Origin: Muribaculaceae bacterium
Lineage (GTDB): Bacteria > Bacteroidota > Bacteroidia > Bacteroidales > Muribaculaceae
DNA length: 25,960 bases
Direction: 5' to 3'
Assembly: GCA_029057255.1 (NCBI GenBank)
Contig: JAICZO010000041.1
Span: 1-25,960 of the forward strand
The position numbers and the translations under genes were made by a program. Shown here in pieces: positions 1 to 8,361 of this stretch (within the stretch, counting starts at the first letter, position 1; every line of letters starts with the position of its first letter). The notes under the pieces were generated by a model. The model was given only the letters and a program-made list of their open reading frames with translations. It searched no databases and was not told the origin of the DNA.

Positions 1-1
1 C

Positions 2-397
2 GGCCAGGCATTCCTCGAGCTGCACCCCACCAAATATGCTGAAGAGCTCGTTAAGCGCATGCAGGCTTCGGGTGCCAAGGCTTACCTCGTGAACACCGGC
101 TGGAACGGCACAGGCAAGCGTATCTCCATCAAGGACACACGCGGCATCATCGACGCTATCCTCGACGGCGCTATCCTCAAGGCTCCCACAAAGAAGCTCC
201 CCATCTTCGACTTCGAGATTCCTACCGAACTCCCCGGCGTAGATCCCAAGATCCTCGATCCCCGCGACACCTACGCTAACGCTGAAGAATGGACAAAGAA
301 GGCCGAAGACCTCGCTGCCCGCTTCATCAAGAACTTCAAGAAATATGAGACCAACGAAGCCGGCAAGGCTCTCGTTGCCGCAGGCCCCCAGCTCTAA
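2..397 (+). CDS. pckA: Phosphoenolpyruvate carboxykinase (ATP), C-terminal part
   Basis: This is the last 131 codons of an ATP-dependent PEP carboxykinase, the gluconeogenic enzyme that converts oxaloacetate and ATP to PEP, CO2 and ADP in the cytoplasm; in gut Bacteroidales it can also run toward oxaloacetate. The reading frame is open from base 2 and ends at TAA 395-397. The visible segment has the family's conserved C-terminal stretch, with AYLVNTGWNGTGKRISIKDT followed by RGIIDAILDG, then the PIFDFEIP and LDPRDTY blocks. The N-terminal part, including the nucleotide-binding and metal-binding residues, lies outside the window. A strong terminator follows, so the gene is the end of its transcript. 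The family assignment is very secure. Confidence 0.95.
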   Translation, partial: GQAFLELHPTKYAEELVKRMQASGAKAYLVNTGWNGTGKRISIKDTRGIIDAILDGAILKAPTKKLPIFDFEIPTELPGVDPKILDPRDTYANAEEWTKKAEDLAARFIKNFKKYETNEAGKALVAAGPQL

Positions 398-425
398 GCT
401 GACGTCGTCTGACTCTTAAATACTG

Positions 426-469
426 GCACCCCTGCCGCAGGCCATCAGGCTGCTGCAGGGGTGCTTTTT
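426..469 (+). terminator. Intrinsic terminator of pckA
   Basis: A perfect 10-bp GC-rich stem (426-435 with 455-464, left arm GCACCCCTGC) is followed directly by a run of five T at 465-469. The interior has a smaller gcc/ggc pairing. It lies 28 nt after the pckA stop and separates pckA from the caspase-type gene cluster. Confidence 0.88.
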
Positions 470-485
470 ATGGTCGCCGCGGCGC

Positions 486-529
486 CCGCTAAGCCTCAGA
501 GCCGAAGCTCTATAAGCGGTCGTTTTTTT
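486..529 (+). terminator. Possible second hairpin with T run
   Basis: An imperfect stem-loop can form: CCGCT 486-490 with AGCGG 515-519, enclosing AGAGC-CGAA-GCTCT at 498-511. Seven T follow at 523-529. The T run also supplies the -33 TTTG of the next promoter, so this may be a back-up terminator placed immediately in front of that promoter. The stem has unpaired interior bases, so this is a weak call. Confidence 0.35.
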
Positions 530-557
530 GCAATTATAAAAAAAAACACTATCTTTG
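527..557 (+). promoter_or_regulatory. Bacteroidetes-type promoter for the 607-10525 cluster
   Basis: TTTG at 527-530 and TATCTTTG at 550-557 match the -33 (TTTG) and -7 (TAnnTTTG) elements of the primary Bacteroidetes sigma factor, with a 19-bp spacer. The expected start of transcription, around 564, gives a leader of about 43 nt before the ATG at 607. No similarly good element was found between the downstream genes of the cluster. Confidence 0.75.
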
Positions 558-606
558 CCGGATAATACCATGCAAAGAGATTTTTTTGCATTTACCGACC
601 ATTATT

Positions 607-1815
607 ATGCATGCAAAGTGGAAAATATTCTCCCGTTTTCCCGGAAGGAATCTGTCAGTCGCCATCTTCCAGGCGGCAGGCATTACTTTGCTCGCATATC
701 TGCTCTCCACGGTGCTCCTGCAGCCCTTCTCGCTGTCGATAGCCACGCTGATATCATCCAACGACAAGCGCGACTTCGATATAACTGACTTCTACAATAT
801 CATCGCCGACGGACGCGCCGTGCGTGCCGTCGACCGAGACATCACCATCCTCGACATCACTGACGCAAGCCGCGAAGACGTGGCGGCCATCCTCGACGTC
901 ATGCCCGACTTCGAGCCGCGCGCCGTGGGCCTCGACGTTATGTTCGACGTGCCGCATGACGACGACAGCCTGCTGCTCGACGCCATCCGCCGCCTCCCCG
1001 ACATGGTCATGCTCGTCGACGTCGAACCCGACAAGGCCCATAACGCCAGGACATTCCACCTCGGCGAGACGTCGTTCTTCTACAGCGATATGCCCAACCA
1101 CACCTACGGCGCGTCCAACATGCCTACCAAGGGCGTCGGCGGCGTCGTGCGCGAGTTCGCCGTCGACTTCCCCACCTCCGGAGGCTCTTCGATACCGTCG
1201 TTCCCCGTGGCAGTGGCCACAAAGGTCGACGCCAGTACCGTGCAGCATCTCAGGGAGAGGGGCAACGTCACCGAGCTTATCAACTACCCGTCGCGCCGCT
1301 TCCGCACCGTCTTCTGGCAGGAGCTGGGCAACCATGCCGACGATATCCGCGACCACGTGGTGCTCATAGGCGCCCTCGGCAATCCCGAGGACATGCACGC
1401 CACACCCCCGCAGCACACATTGTCGGGCATCGAGATTCACGCGCTCTCGCTCAGCACCATTCTCAACGCATCATATATAAATCCGCTCAACCAGTTCTGG
1501 AACATGGCCATCGCTTTTATTCTATGTTTTATGCTGGCTATGATTCACATATCGCTGCCGCCTGAGTTCAAGGCTCTTGTGCTCAGGGGCATACAGCTCA
1601 TTCTGCTCTATCTTATCATAGTGATAGGGTATAACTTCTTCATCGACCACAGCGTCGTCATCAACTTCTCTTACACCTTGCTGATGCTCACCTTTGTCCT
1701 CTTTGCCTGCGATATATGGCTCGGTATCAAGGGAGTAATCAAGTATGTCGGAAAACACAAAGCCGCAAGGCAAAAAACAATAAACCATTATGACACCGTA
1801 TCTGACAATCAGTAA
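607..1815 (+). CDS. CHASE2-domain membrane sensor without output domain
   Basis: This 402-aa protein has one N-terminal membrane segment (about residues 17-38), a long extracytoplasmic region (about 55-290) of CHASE2 type, and three closely spaced C-terminal membrane segments (about 298-316, 327-346, 354-372). CHASE2 is a ligand-sensing domain normally joined to an adenylate cyclase, histidine kinase, diguanylate cyclase or similar module. Typical features here are the ITILDITDASRED strand-helix start and the VGLDVMFD segment. After the last membrane helix only about 30 mostly polar residues remain, so no enzymatic output is fused. I chose ATG 607; an in-frame TTG at 586 would add seven residues with no support. 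It leads the cluster and overlaps the next gene by 26 bp, so the two are probably translated together. The ligand is unknown. Confidence 0.8.
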   Translation: MHAKWKIFSRFPGRNLSVAIFQAAGITLLAYLLSTVLLQPFSLSIATLISSNDKRDFDITDFYNIIADGRAVRAVDRDITILDITDASREDVAAILDVMPDFEPRAVGLDVMFDVPHDDDSLLLDAIRRLPDMVMLVDVEPDKAHNARTFHLGETSFFYSDMPNHTYGASNMPTKGVGGVVREFAVDFPTSGGSSIPSFPVAVATKVDASTVQHLRERGNVTELINYPSRRFRTVFWQELGNHADDIRDHVVLIGALGNPEDMHATPPQHTLSGIEIHALSLSTILNASYINPLNQFWNMAIAFILCFMLAMIHISLPPEFKALVLRGIQLILLYLIIVIGYNFFIDHSVVINFSYTLLMLTFVLFACDIWLGIKGVIKYVGKHKAARQKTINHYDTVSDNQ

Positions 1816-2662
1816 GCGTCTTGCTTCCGTAGCGGCCCTAATGCTGCTGTGTGTCGCCGCAGCCACGGCTCAGTACACACTGTCGTCATTCACAGGCGAC
1901 GTCAAGGTCAAGCATGCCGGCAAGATAGCGCCGGCCGAAAAAGGCATGCGAATCGGAGCTTTTGACCTCATCATCATCGCCGAAGGGGCGCAGGCTGTTG
2001 TCTTCGACAAAGCAAGCTCGAGCGAATACACCCGCACCACCCCCGGCGAGATATCGCCCAACAACCTTGTCATAGAGGCCAAGAAAGCGGCAGGCTCAAA
2101 CCTGGCCAACGTGCACCGCAATGTCGGCATCGGCAAGGGCAACAGCGAGGAAGAGGGCAAGATGTATGTCGAGAAAGGCAAGATAACACTCGCCCTGGAG
2201 GAGTACGACCCTGCAGGCGAGGAGTTTATGATTGACGCCAAGGTGCTCGCCCAACATATCGTCAACAGCATCAACTCCATAGAGCTGAGCCGACTCGGCG
2301 ACAAGTTCCCCGTCTCGCTCAAATGTGTGTCGGCCGATGGCGCCCTCCACTTCCAGCTCGACAACACGACATCCGAGCCGCTATATATAAATGTCATAAA
2401 GATTGTGACCGATGACAAGGGCAACCGCGACATACGCATCTCGGAGTTAGGTCAGCCGGTCGGTTGCTACGTGATACTCCCCGACCAGGCGATAATGCGA
2501 AGCCAGACCAAGGGGGCCCGCGAGTGTGACAGACATATATTGGTGGCCACGCACTACTACTTCTCGATAGACGAGCTGATAGAGAACATCGCAGTCAATC
2601 TTGCCGAGAGTACAACGCACCGTCCGACACTCGAATTGCCGATATACCTGAAGGCATTCTGA
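1790..2662 (+). CDS. Exported FecR-like protein
   Basis: This 290-aa protein has a signal peptide (hydrophobic residues 11-26, likely cleavage at ATA-Q near 27). Residues about 30-100 resemble the FecR beta domain: a GDVKVKHAGK strand, then an EKGMRIGAFD turn, a strand ending in AQAVVFD, and a PGEI segment. FecR-type domains are periplasmic sensing or scaffold modules and often occur beside CHASE2 proteins. The C-terminal half (about 180-280) has a strand pattern like DUF4384, with LHFQLDNTTSEPLYINVIKI, and may be a second copy of the fold encoded at 7441-8322; that is inference. The ATG at 1790 lies inside the end of the CHASE2 gene, in another frame. There is no lipobox cysteine and no obvious catalytic motif. 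The FecR-like call is moderately secure and the function is not known. Confidence 0.6.
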   Translation: MTPYLTISKRLASVAALMLLCVAAATAQYTLSSFTGDVKVKHAGKIAPAEKGMRIGAFDLIIIAEGAQAVVFDKASSSEYTRTTPGEISPNNLVIEAKKAAGSNLANVHRNVGIGKGNSEEEGKMYVEKGKITLALEEYDPAGEEFMIDAKVLAQHIVNSINSIELSRLGDKFPVSLKCVSADGALHFQLDNTTSEPLYINVIKIVTDDKGNRDIRISELGQPVGCYVILPDQAIMRSQTKGARECDRHILVATHYYFSIDELIENIAVNLAESTTHRPTLELPIYLKAF

Positions 2663-2722
2663 CAAAAACCACTATTCCAGACATCATAGTCCTGACCATT
2701 AACTTGACAAAAACCAGACATA
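2660..2722 (+). repeat. Short direct repeat in the 2663-2731 gap
   Basis: TGACAAAAACCA occurs at 2660-2671 and again at 2705-2716. CCAGACAT occurs at 2678-2685 and again at 2715-2722. The second copy therefore looks like the first with a few bases removed. The first copy overlaps the stop codon of the FecR-like gene. The gap has no recognisable promoter or terminator. Confidence 0.5.
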
Positions 2723-2731
2723 ATAACCTAT

Positions 2732-4840
2732 ATGAAGAAACTCAACGCAATTCTCCGTCTCTCTGCTGCAGCAGTGATGATGGCTTCCACTCTCGCTTCT
2801 TTCGCAGATGAGCAGAAGGCACCGCTCACCGCTGAAGGTGACGGACTTACGACACATTTCCGACGCTTCAAGACTACTCCCGAGGCGCTCGTTATATCAG
2901 GCCCGGGTATATATACACGCAATCTCAACACTCTCCGCTCGCTCTCGGGCCGCGAACTGCGCCAGTACGGCAAGCAGCTCATCGACGCCGACGCCAACCC
3001 CTTCTGCAACATGTTCTTCCTCATCAGCAGCGACGGCAAGAAGAACGAAGGCGCAATCGTGGCAAACGTCAACGAGGCCGACATATTATATAAGGTGAAC
3101 CGCAAGAAGCTCGGCACCCCCTATGCAGCCGCATATACCGCCGACGCTCTCCGCATCCTTCTGGCTACCGACTCGGGCCTGGTGGTGCTCAATGCCCCCG
3201 ACCGCGCCGTCGTTGACCGCATGCCCCTTCCCTACAGAGAGGTGGAGATTCTCGAGCCCTCGTCCAACGGCTACTATCTCGCCGTGGCACAAGGCTCGGA
3301 GCTGTCGGTCTTCAATCTCGAGGAGAAGACTCTCCGCAAAGAGTGGGACTTCGAGGTCAAAATCAACGACATCGCATTCAACGACAACTGCACCGAGCTT
3401 GCTGTCGTGACCGATGACGGCGTCCTCAGCATCTACGACACCCGCAACTTCCTCATCAAGAAGACAATCGACGACCTCGAGCAGGCTCTCTCGTGCTCTT
3501 ATAACTTCGACGGCAAGTACATCGCCGTGGCCGAGTCGCCCGAGCGCATTGTCGTCATCAACCTCCTCAACACTTCCGACCGCGAAGTCATCGAAGTGCC
3601 CGACGGCTCGCTCTCTACACTCCGCTTCGTGCCTGACAGCCAGGACAAGACGCTGCTCGTGTACAACAGCCTCAACGCCGTGAACGTGCGTCCGATGGGT
3701 CACCTCACCCCCTACTTCGCCCGTCTTGTCAACGACGAGGCCAACGAAAAGCTGAACGAGTGGCTCAAGATGATGCCCGGTGAAACAATGGAAGAATACC
3801 GCGCCCGTGTCAACGACGAGACACGCGAGCGTCAGAAACGTCTCTTCGAGGAAGAAATATCGACTCGCCTCGCTCCCGACATGCTCTCGATGTCGTCGGT
3901 GTCGCTGGGCAAGTATGACCGCGCCAACGGCGTCCTCGAGGTGGACTTCTCCAACATGCCCTCGATTTTCCTCCCCGTGCCCGAGACCGACCTCGCTTCT
4001 TTCAAGGGCAACGAGGGGCTTGAGTTCCGCAATCCCAAGTACGGCGTCCTCGCCGACGACAACTTCGAGCTTATCTATGCCGAAGTATACAACAACACCA
4101 ACGGCAAGACCTACATATACAACAACATAGAGCGCACTCCGCTCAACTTCATGGCCGACGAGGACAATGTCGTGTCGCTCGAACTCATCCTCCAGCAGCA
4201 GATGGAAGAGCAGAAGCTCGAGGAGATGCGCGTCAAGGTTGTCGAGGAGGCAAAGTCGCGGAATGTAATCTCCGACCACACCAACATAACCGTCGACTCG
4301 CGCATCGAGCCTGACTTCGATGCCAACGGCAAGAAGATTCTCAACTACCACGTGAACTTCTCCTATCAGGTAGACCCCGGCTTCACCGCCACCGAGGACT
4401 TCGCCCCCGGCAAGTACCACGCCGAGCAGTCGGGTGCCGCCGGCGCCATGCTCGCCCTGGTCAAGGAAGCGCTCGAAGGCGACTTCGCACAGTATGTCAA
4501 GGAAGGCAAGAAGCTTGCCGTGACACTCTCCGGTACTGCTGACGCTACTCCTATCGTGAGCCGCATCCCCTACGACGGCGCCTATGGCGACATCGTCGAA
4601 GTGCCCGTATACCAGAACGGCAAGATTCGTCCCATGACCATCCATCCCAAGGAGCTTGTCACCGAGAACGAGCAGCTCGCATTCCTCCGCGCTTTCTCTG
4701 TGCAGGATTATCTCAACAAAAACATTGATACACTCGACAAGATGAACTCGTCATACCGCTACGACATCAACGTGGCCGAAGGCAAGGGTGCCGAGTTCCG
4801 ACGCATAACAATTGAATTTAACTTTATCGACGCTTTCTGA
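2732..4840 (+). CDS. Exported beta-propeller protein with caspase-partner domain
   Basis: This 702-aa protein starts with a clear signal peptide (cleavage likely at SFA-D, near residue 25). Residues about 100-330 contain repeated strand units of WD40/YVTN-propeller style, for example DIAFNDNCTELAVVTDDG followed by LSIYDTRNF, then SYNFDGKYIAVAESPERIVV. Residues about 340-470 (nt ~3750-4140) form a second domain, starting near the MEEYRARVN segment at residue 353, that is clearly homologous to a segment of the caspase encoded next door. The last 200 residues contain a stretch ending in QLAFLRAFSVQDYL and EFRRITIEF, reminiscent of OmpA/MotB peptidoglycan-binding domains; this last resemblance is tentative. 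The stop is 6 nt from the ATG of the caspase gene, so the two are almost certainly co-transcribed. Likely role: envelope scaffold or recognition partner of the caspase (inference). Confidence 0.65.
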   Translation: MKKLNAILRLSAAAVMMASTLASFADEQKAPLTAEGDGLTTHFRRFKTTPEALVISGPGIYTRNLNTLRSLSGRELRQYGKQLIDADANPFCNMFFLISSDGKKNEGAIVANVNEADILYKVNRKKLGTPYAAAYTADALRILLATDSGLVVLNAPDRAVVDRMPLPYREVEILEPSSNGYYLAVAQGSELSVFNLEEKTLRKEWDFEVKINDIAFNDNCTELAVVTDDGVLSIYDTRNFLIKKTIDDLEQALSCSYNFDGKYIAVAESPERIVVINLLNTSDREVIEVPDGSLSTLRFVPDSQDKTLLVYNSLNAVNVRPMGHLTPYFARLVNDEANEKLNEWLKMMPGETMEEYRARVNDETRERQKRLFEEEISTRLAPDMLSMSSVSLGKYDRANGVLEVDFSNMPSIFLPVPETDLASFKGNEGLEFRNPKYGVLADDNFELIYAEVYNNTNGKTYIYNNIERTPLNFMADEDNVVSLELILQQQMEEQKLEEMRVKVVEEAKSRNVISDHTNITVDSRIEPDFDANGKKILNYHVNFSYQVDPGFTATEDFAPGKYHAEQSGAAGAMLALVKEALEGDFAQYVKEGKKLAVTLSGTADATPIVSRIPYDGAYGDIVEVPVYQNGKIRPMTIHPKELVTENEQLAFLRAFSVQDYLNKNIDTLDKMNSSYRYDINVAEGKGAEFRRITIEFNFIDAF

Positions 4841-4846
4841 TAAGTG

Positions 4847-7444
4847 ATGACAAAGAAACTTCTGACACTTTTATTACTCTTACTATCCGCAGCAGGGATT
4901 GTGGCCACGGCCACGCTCCCTGCCGACGGTGCCGACGCCGGCGAGCCTGTCGAGGCTGCGGAGCCGGAGGAGATTACTCCCGACTCTCTGCTGAACAAGG
5001 CTCTCGAGACGTTCAAGGAGCTGAAATTCCTTAAGTTCGAGGGCGAGCCCCTCGATGTCGTCAGCCCGAAGGCTTACCAGACCTTCACCGACGGCTGCGA
5101 GGCCATTGCCGTGCAGATTCCCGACTCCAGGGAGTGGCACCAGGTCAAGGAAGTGCTCCGCGACACGCAGCGCGACCTGCTCTCGGCGGCTTTCTTCTAC
5201 TCCAAGGCCGGCAACCAGGCCGAAATGACCCGATACGCGCAGGCATTCCTCGACGTATCGCTTCTTGACGCGTTCAAGGACGAGGCCGTCGACCTCGACT
5301 CCGAGACTCTGGCCATGATAGCCTACATCTCTGCCTCGGGAGCCTACAACGAGAAGAACTACGAGCGTGCTATCGACTACTTCAAGATCTATCTCACCAC
5401 CGGCGACGACAAGCAGCGCGAGCAGGTCTATATCTTCATGGCACAGTCATGCCTGCAGGCAGGGCAGTGGGACCTCGGCATCGCAACGGCCGAGGAGGCG
5501 CTGAAGATATATCCCTCGCAGAAGCACATACTGCTCATAGGCATGCAGATGTGTATCGACGGCGGCCGAGGCGAGCACCTGCAGAAGTTCCTCTCCCGCG
5601 CCCTCGAGCTGAACCCCGCCGACGAGCGTCTGCTCGACATCCAGGGCAAGCTCTTCGAGGACGCCGGCGAGTACGAGCAGGCTCTCGGTGTGTACAACAC
5701 CCTCGACCAGCTGCGCCCCAACTCTCTCTCGACAGCCAAGCACATCGGTCTGTGCTACTATAACCAGGCCGTGGACTTCTTCAACCAGGCCATCAACCAG
5801 AGCGACGAGAAGACGGCAGCGCGCATGCGCCGCCGTGCCAAGAACTACTTCGCGTCGGCTGCCGACAAGTTCCGCGAAGTCCTCGAGTCGGCGCCTACTG
5901 CAGTGCCCTATCTCCGCAGCCCCGGCGTGTGCTACCTCTGTCTCGAAGACAAGTATAACTTCGAGAAAATCAACGAGCGCCTCCGCCTCCTGCGCGAGGA
6001 CCCGCTGGCCGAAGTGTTCATGCCCCCGAGCATGACATACAACGGCGACGGTAAGGAGAACTTCGCCACCTCGCAAGGGTCGGCTCTGAAAGACGCCCCC
6101 TCGTACAGCACCTTCGGCCGCGACTACATAACGTCGCGCCTGGGCACATGGGCCAAGAAGGGCGAGTTCGAGAAGATGGAGGATTACAACGAACGTGTCA
6201 ACCAGACCACTATCCGCGCCGAGTACGACAAGCTCAAGAAAGAGGCCGCTCAGAAGTATATGGACGAGTATTCGACCCGTCTGAGAATCAACGACCTTAC
6301 CCTCCAGCCCTACGACGCCACCAACGAGGTGTTCAAGATTGTGTCGTCCTACGGCCCGGTCTACCTGCGCGTGCCCCTGAAGAACGGCGAGGCCGAGCAG
6401 TTCAAGGACAACTGGAAGACTGTCCGTTTCCAGAACCCGAAGTTCTTCATCGACGACGACTCCGTGCGCATCGCCGAGATAACATTCCTGGCAGCCAACG
6501 GCAAGAGGTATGACTTCAACAACGCCAAGGCCATCAACTACAGCGTGCCCGACATCGCCATCGACTTCTCGTCGATTATAGCAACGCCAGCTTCCGGCTC
6601 CGAGCGCCGCGGCGACTCCGGCAAGGTATACATCGCTGCCAAGTCTGATGTCGACGAGAACATCCCCGAGACCAAGAAGAAGGCCGGCAACAAGCTCGCC
6701 CTGGTCATCGCCAACGAGAACTATAAGAACGTGAGCAAGGTGCCCTCGGCATTCGCCGACGGCTTCGCATTCTCGGAGTACTGCCGGAAGACTCTCGGCA
6801 TCCCCGAGGGCAATCTGTCGTTCTGCTCCGACGCTTCGCTCGCCGAGATATACGACGCCATGAGCGACCTTCAGCGCAAGGCCGGTGTCATTGGCCCCGA
6901 GGCCGAGGTGATTGTCTACTACGCAGGTCACGGTCTGCCCGACGAGAACTCCAAGGAGGCATACCTGCTCGCATCCGACGCCAACCCCACCAACTCGCGC
7001 ACATGGTTCAAGCTCAGTGACTTCTACCAGACACTGTCGGACCTCAACGCCCGCTCGGTGATGGTCTTCCTCGACGCATGCTTCAGCGGTGCCGAGCGAA
7101 GCGACCGCGAGGGCGCGACTATCATGGGCAAGACAGGCGCCCGCGGTGCCGTCATCAAAGCCAAGGAGGCTGCTCCGAAGGGCAACATGTTTGTCCTCAC
7201 CGCAGCGTCGGGCAACGAGACAGCCCTGCCGTATGCCGAGAAGAACCACGGCCTATTCACATACTTCCTCCTCAAGAAGATACAGGACACAAAGGGCAAC
7301 GTCACCCTCAAGGAGCTGTCTGACTATGTGATAAAGCAGGTGTCGCACCAGTCGAACTTCGTCAACAAGAAGCCTCAGACCCCTACCGCCGTCACCTCAG
7401 GCCGCATGACCGAAATGTGGAAATCGAAGAAACTCGTACAATGA
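4847..7444 (+). CDS. Exported TPR-caspase (peptidase C14-like)
   Basis: This 865-aa protein has an N-terminal hydrophobic leader (residues 5-22), TPR-like helical repeats over about 140-380, a domain at about 430-570 shared with the preceding propeller protein, and a C-terminal caspase-like peptidase at about 615-860. The catalytic pair is visible: His695 in YYAGHGLP and Cys745 in FLDACFSG, each preceded by the expected hydrophobic strand. The fold begins at KLALVIANENY and includes TAASGNETA and GLFTYFLL, both usual in C14 proteins. I chose ATG 4847; GTG 4844 is directly upstream. The stop overlaps the next start as ATGA (7441-7444). With both catalytic residues present it should be an active cysteine endopeptidase, probably in the periplasm given the leader; the substrate is unknown. 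An odd point is the export signal on a family best known from cytoplasmic proteins. Confidence 0.88.
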   Translation: MTKKLLTLLLLLLSAAGIVATATLPADGADAGEPVEAAEPEEITPDSLLNKALETFKELKFLKFEGEPLDVVSPKAYQTFTDGCEAIAVQIPDSREWHQVKEVLRDTQRDLLSAAFFYSKAGNQAEMTRYAQAFLDVSLLDAFKDEAVDLDSETLAMIAYISASGAYNEKNYERAIDYFKIYLTTGDDKQREQVYIFMAQSCLQAGQWDLGIATAEEALKIYPSQKHILLIGMQMCIDGGRGEHLQKFLSRALELNPADERLLDIQGKLFEDAGEYEQALGVYNTLDQLRPNSLSTAKHIGLCYYNQAVDFFNQAINQSDEKTAARMRRRAKNYFASAADKFREVLESAPTAVPYLRSPGVCYLCLEDKYNFEKINERLRLLREDPLAEVFMPPSMTYNGDGKENFATSQGSALKDAPSYSTFGRDYITSRLGTWAKKGEFEKMEDYNERVNQTTIRAEYDKLKKEAAQKYMDEYSTRLRINDLTLQPYDATNEVFKIVSSYGPVYLRVPLKNGEAEQFKDNWKTVRFQNPKFFIDDDSVRIAEITFLAANGKRYDFNNAKAINYSVPDIAIDFSSIIATPASGSERRGDSGKVYIAAKSDVDENIPETKKKAGNKLALVIANENYKNVSKVPSAFADGFAFSEYCRKTLGIPEGNLSFCSDASLAEIYDAMSDLQRKAGVIGPEAEVIVYYAGHGLPDENSKEAYLLASDANPTNSRTWFKLSDFYQTLSDLNARSVMVFLDACFSGAERSDREGATIMGKTGARGAVIKAKEAAPKGNMFVLTAASGNETALPYAEKNHGLFTYFLLKKIQDTKGNVTLKELSDYVIKQVSHQSNFVNKKPQTPTAVTSGRMTEMWKSKKLVQ

Positions 7445-8322
7445 TGATACTTCGCCGATTAGCAACTGTTTTAGTACTCGTCTGTGCCGCGTTTGCGGCG
7501 CAGGCACAGGATGTGCGCACCGTATCGGGCGAGTATACCTTCTACGGCGACGGCTCGCACACCCCCAAGGAGTGCAAGCGCATGGCCCTCGAAGGTGCCC
7601 GTCTGGCCGCTATGGCGCGCGAGTTCGGTACCACGGTGACGCAGTCGATTGTCTCCGACGAGATAATCAAGGGCGACAAGGAGAACACCTTCTTCCGGTC
7701 GCTCAGCGAGACTCAGGTCAAGGGTGAGTGGATCGAAGACATCGGCGAGCCGCAGTATACCGTCAGCCTCGACAACGACGGCAACATGATGGTGACCTGC
7801 AAGGTCCGAGGCCGTGCCCGCGAGATATCCAACGACGCCCCCGAGTTCACCGCCGCCATATTGCGCAACGGCACCGACATGCGTGCCGCCGACACACGCT
7901 TCCGCTCCGGCGACCAGATGCGTCTCTACTTCCGTGCGCCTGTCGACGGCTATCTCGCCGTCTACCTCTGCGGCGAGGACCGCATGGCCTACACCATGCT
8001 GCCTTATTCCGGCAGCCCAGACGGCTATGTCAAGGTCAGGCACGGACAGGAGTATCTCTTCTTTGACCCCGTCAAGACCGACCCCGCCCACGGCGAAGTC
8101 GACGAGATGCTGCTGGTCACAGACCAGCCCGTCGAGCGCGACACATTCTATATCCTCTTCTCGCCTCAGAAGTTCGTCAAGGCCAACGACAGCTACTCGG
8201 GCGAAGGCCTGCCCCGCTCGCTGCCCTTCAACGAGTTCCACCGATGGCTGTCGAAGACAAGGAAGAACGACCCTTCGCTCGGCCTTCAGACCATCGACAT
8301 CACCATCAACGGCGAGATGTAA
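7441..8322 (+). CDS. Exported DUF4384-type protein, FlgT/LPP20-like N-terminus
   Basis: This 293-aa protein has a signal peptide (cleavage near AQA-Q, residue 22). Residues about 25-150 begin VSGEYTFYGDG and continue with KRMALEGARLAAMAREFG, the pattern of the FlgT N-terminal and LPP20 families, in which a strand is followed by an Ala/Arg-rich helix. Residues about 160-250 match DUF4384, with FRSGDQMRLYFRAPVDGYLA and the later FYILFSPQKF strand. DUF4384 proteins are often encoded beside caspase-like peptidases, and here the start codon overlaps the caspase stop by 4 bp, so the pair is translationally coupled. An in-frame ATG at 7417 exists, but the ATG at 7441 gives a normal signal peptide. 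No catalytic residues are seen; a ligand-binding or caspase-regulating role is inference. Confidence 0.72.
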   Translation: MMILRRLATVLVLVCAAFAAQAQDVRTVSGEYTFYGDGSHTPKECKRMALEGARLAAMAREFGTTVTQSIVSDEIIKGDKENTFFRSLSETQVKGEWIEDIGEPQYTVSLDNDGNMMVTCKVRGRAREISNDAPEFTAAILRNGTDMRAADTRFRSGDQMRLYFRAPVDGYLAVYLCGEDRMAYTMLPYSGSPDGYVKVRHGQEYLFFDPVKTDPAHGEVDEMLLVTDQPVERDTFYILFSPQKFVKANDSYSGEGLPRSLPFNEFHRWLSKTRKNDPSLGLQTIDITINGEM

Positions 8323-8361
8323 ACACAGATACTTACAAACCAACATTTAATATTTTCAGCT

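Noticed and set aside
586..606. TTG start seven codons before the CHASE2 ATG
   Set aside because: The extra residues add nothing recognisable, and ATG 607 gives a normal leader from the predicted promoter.
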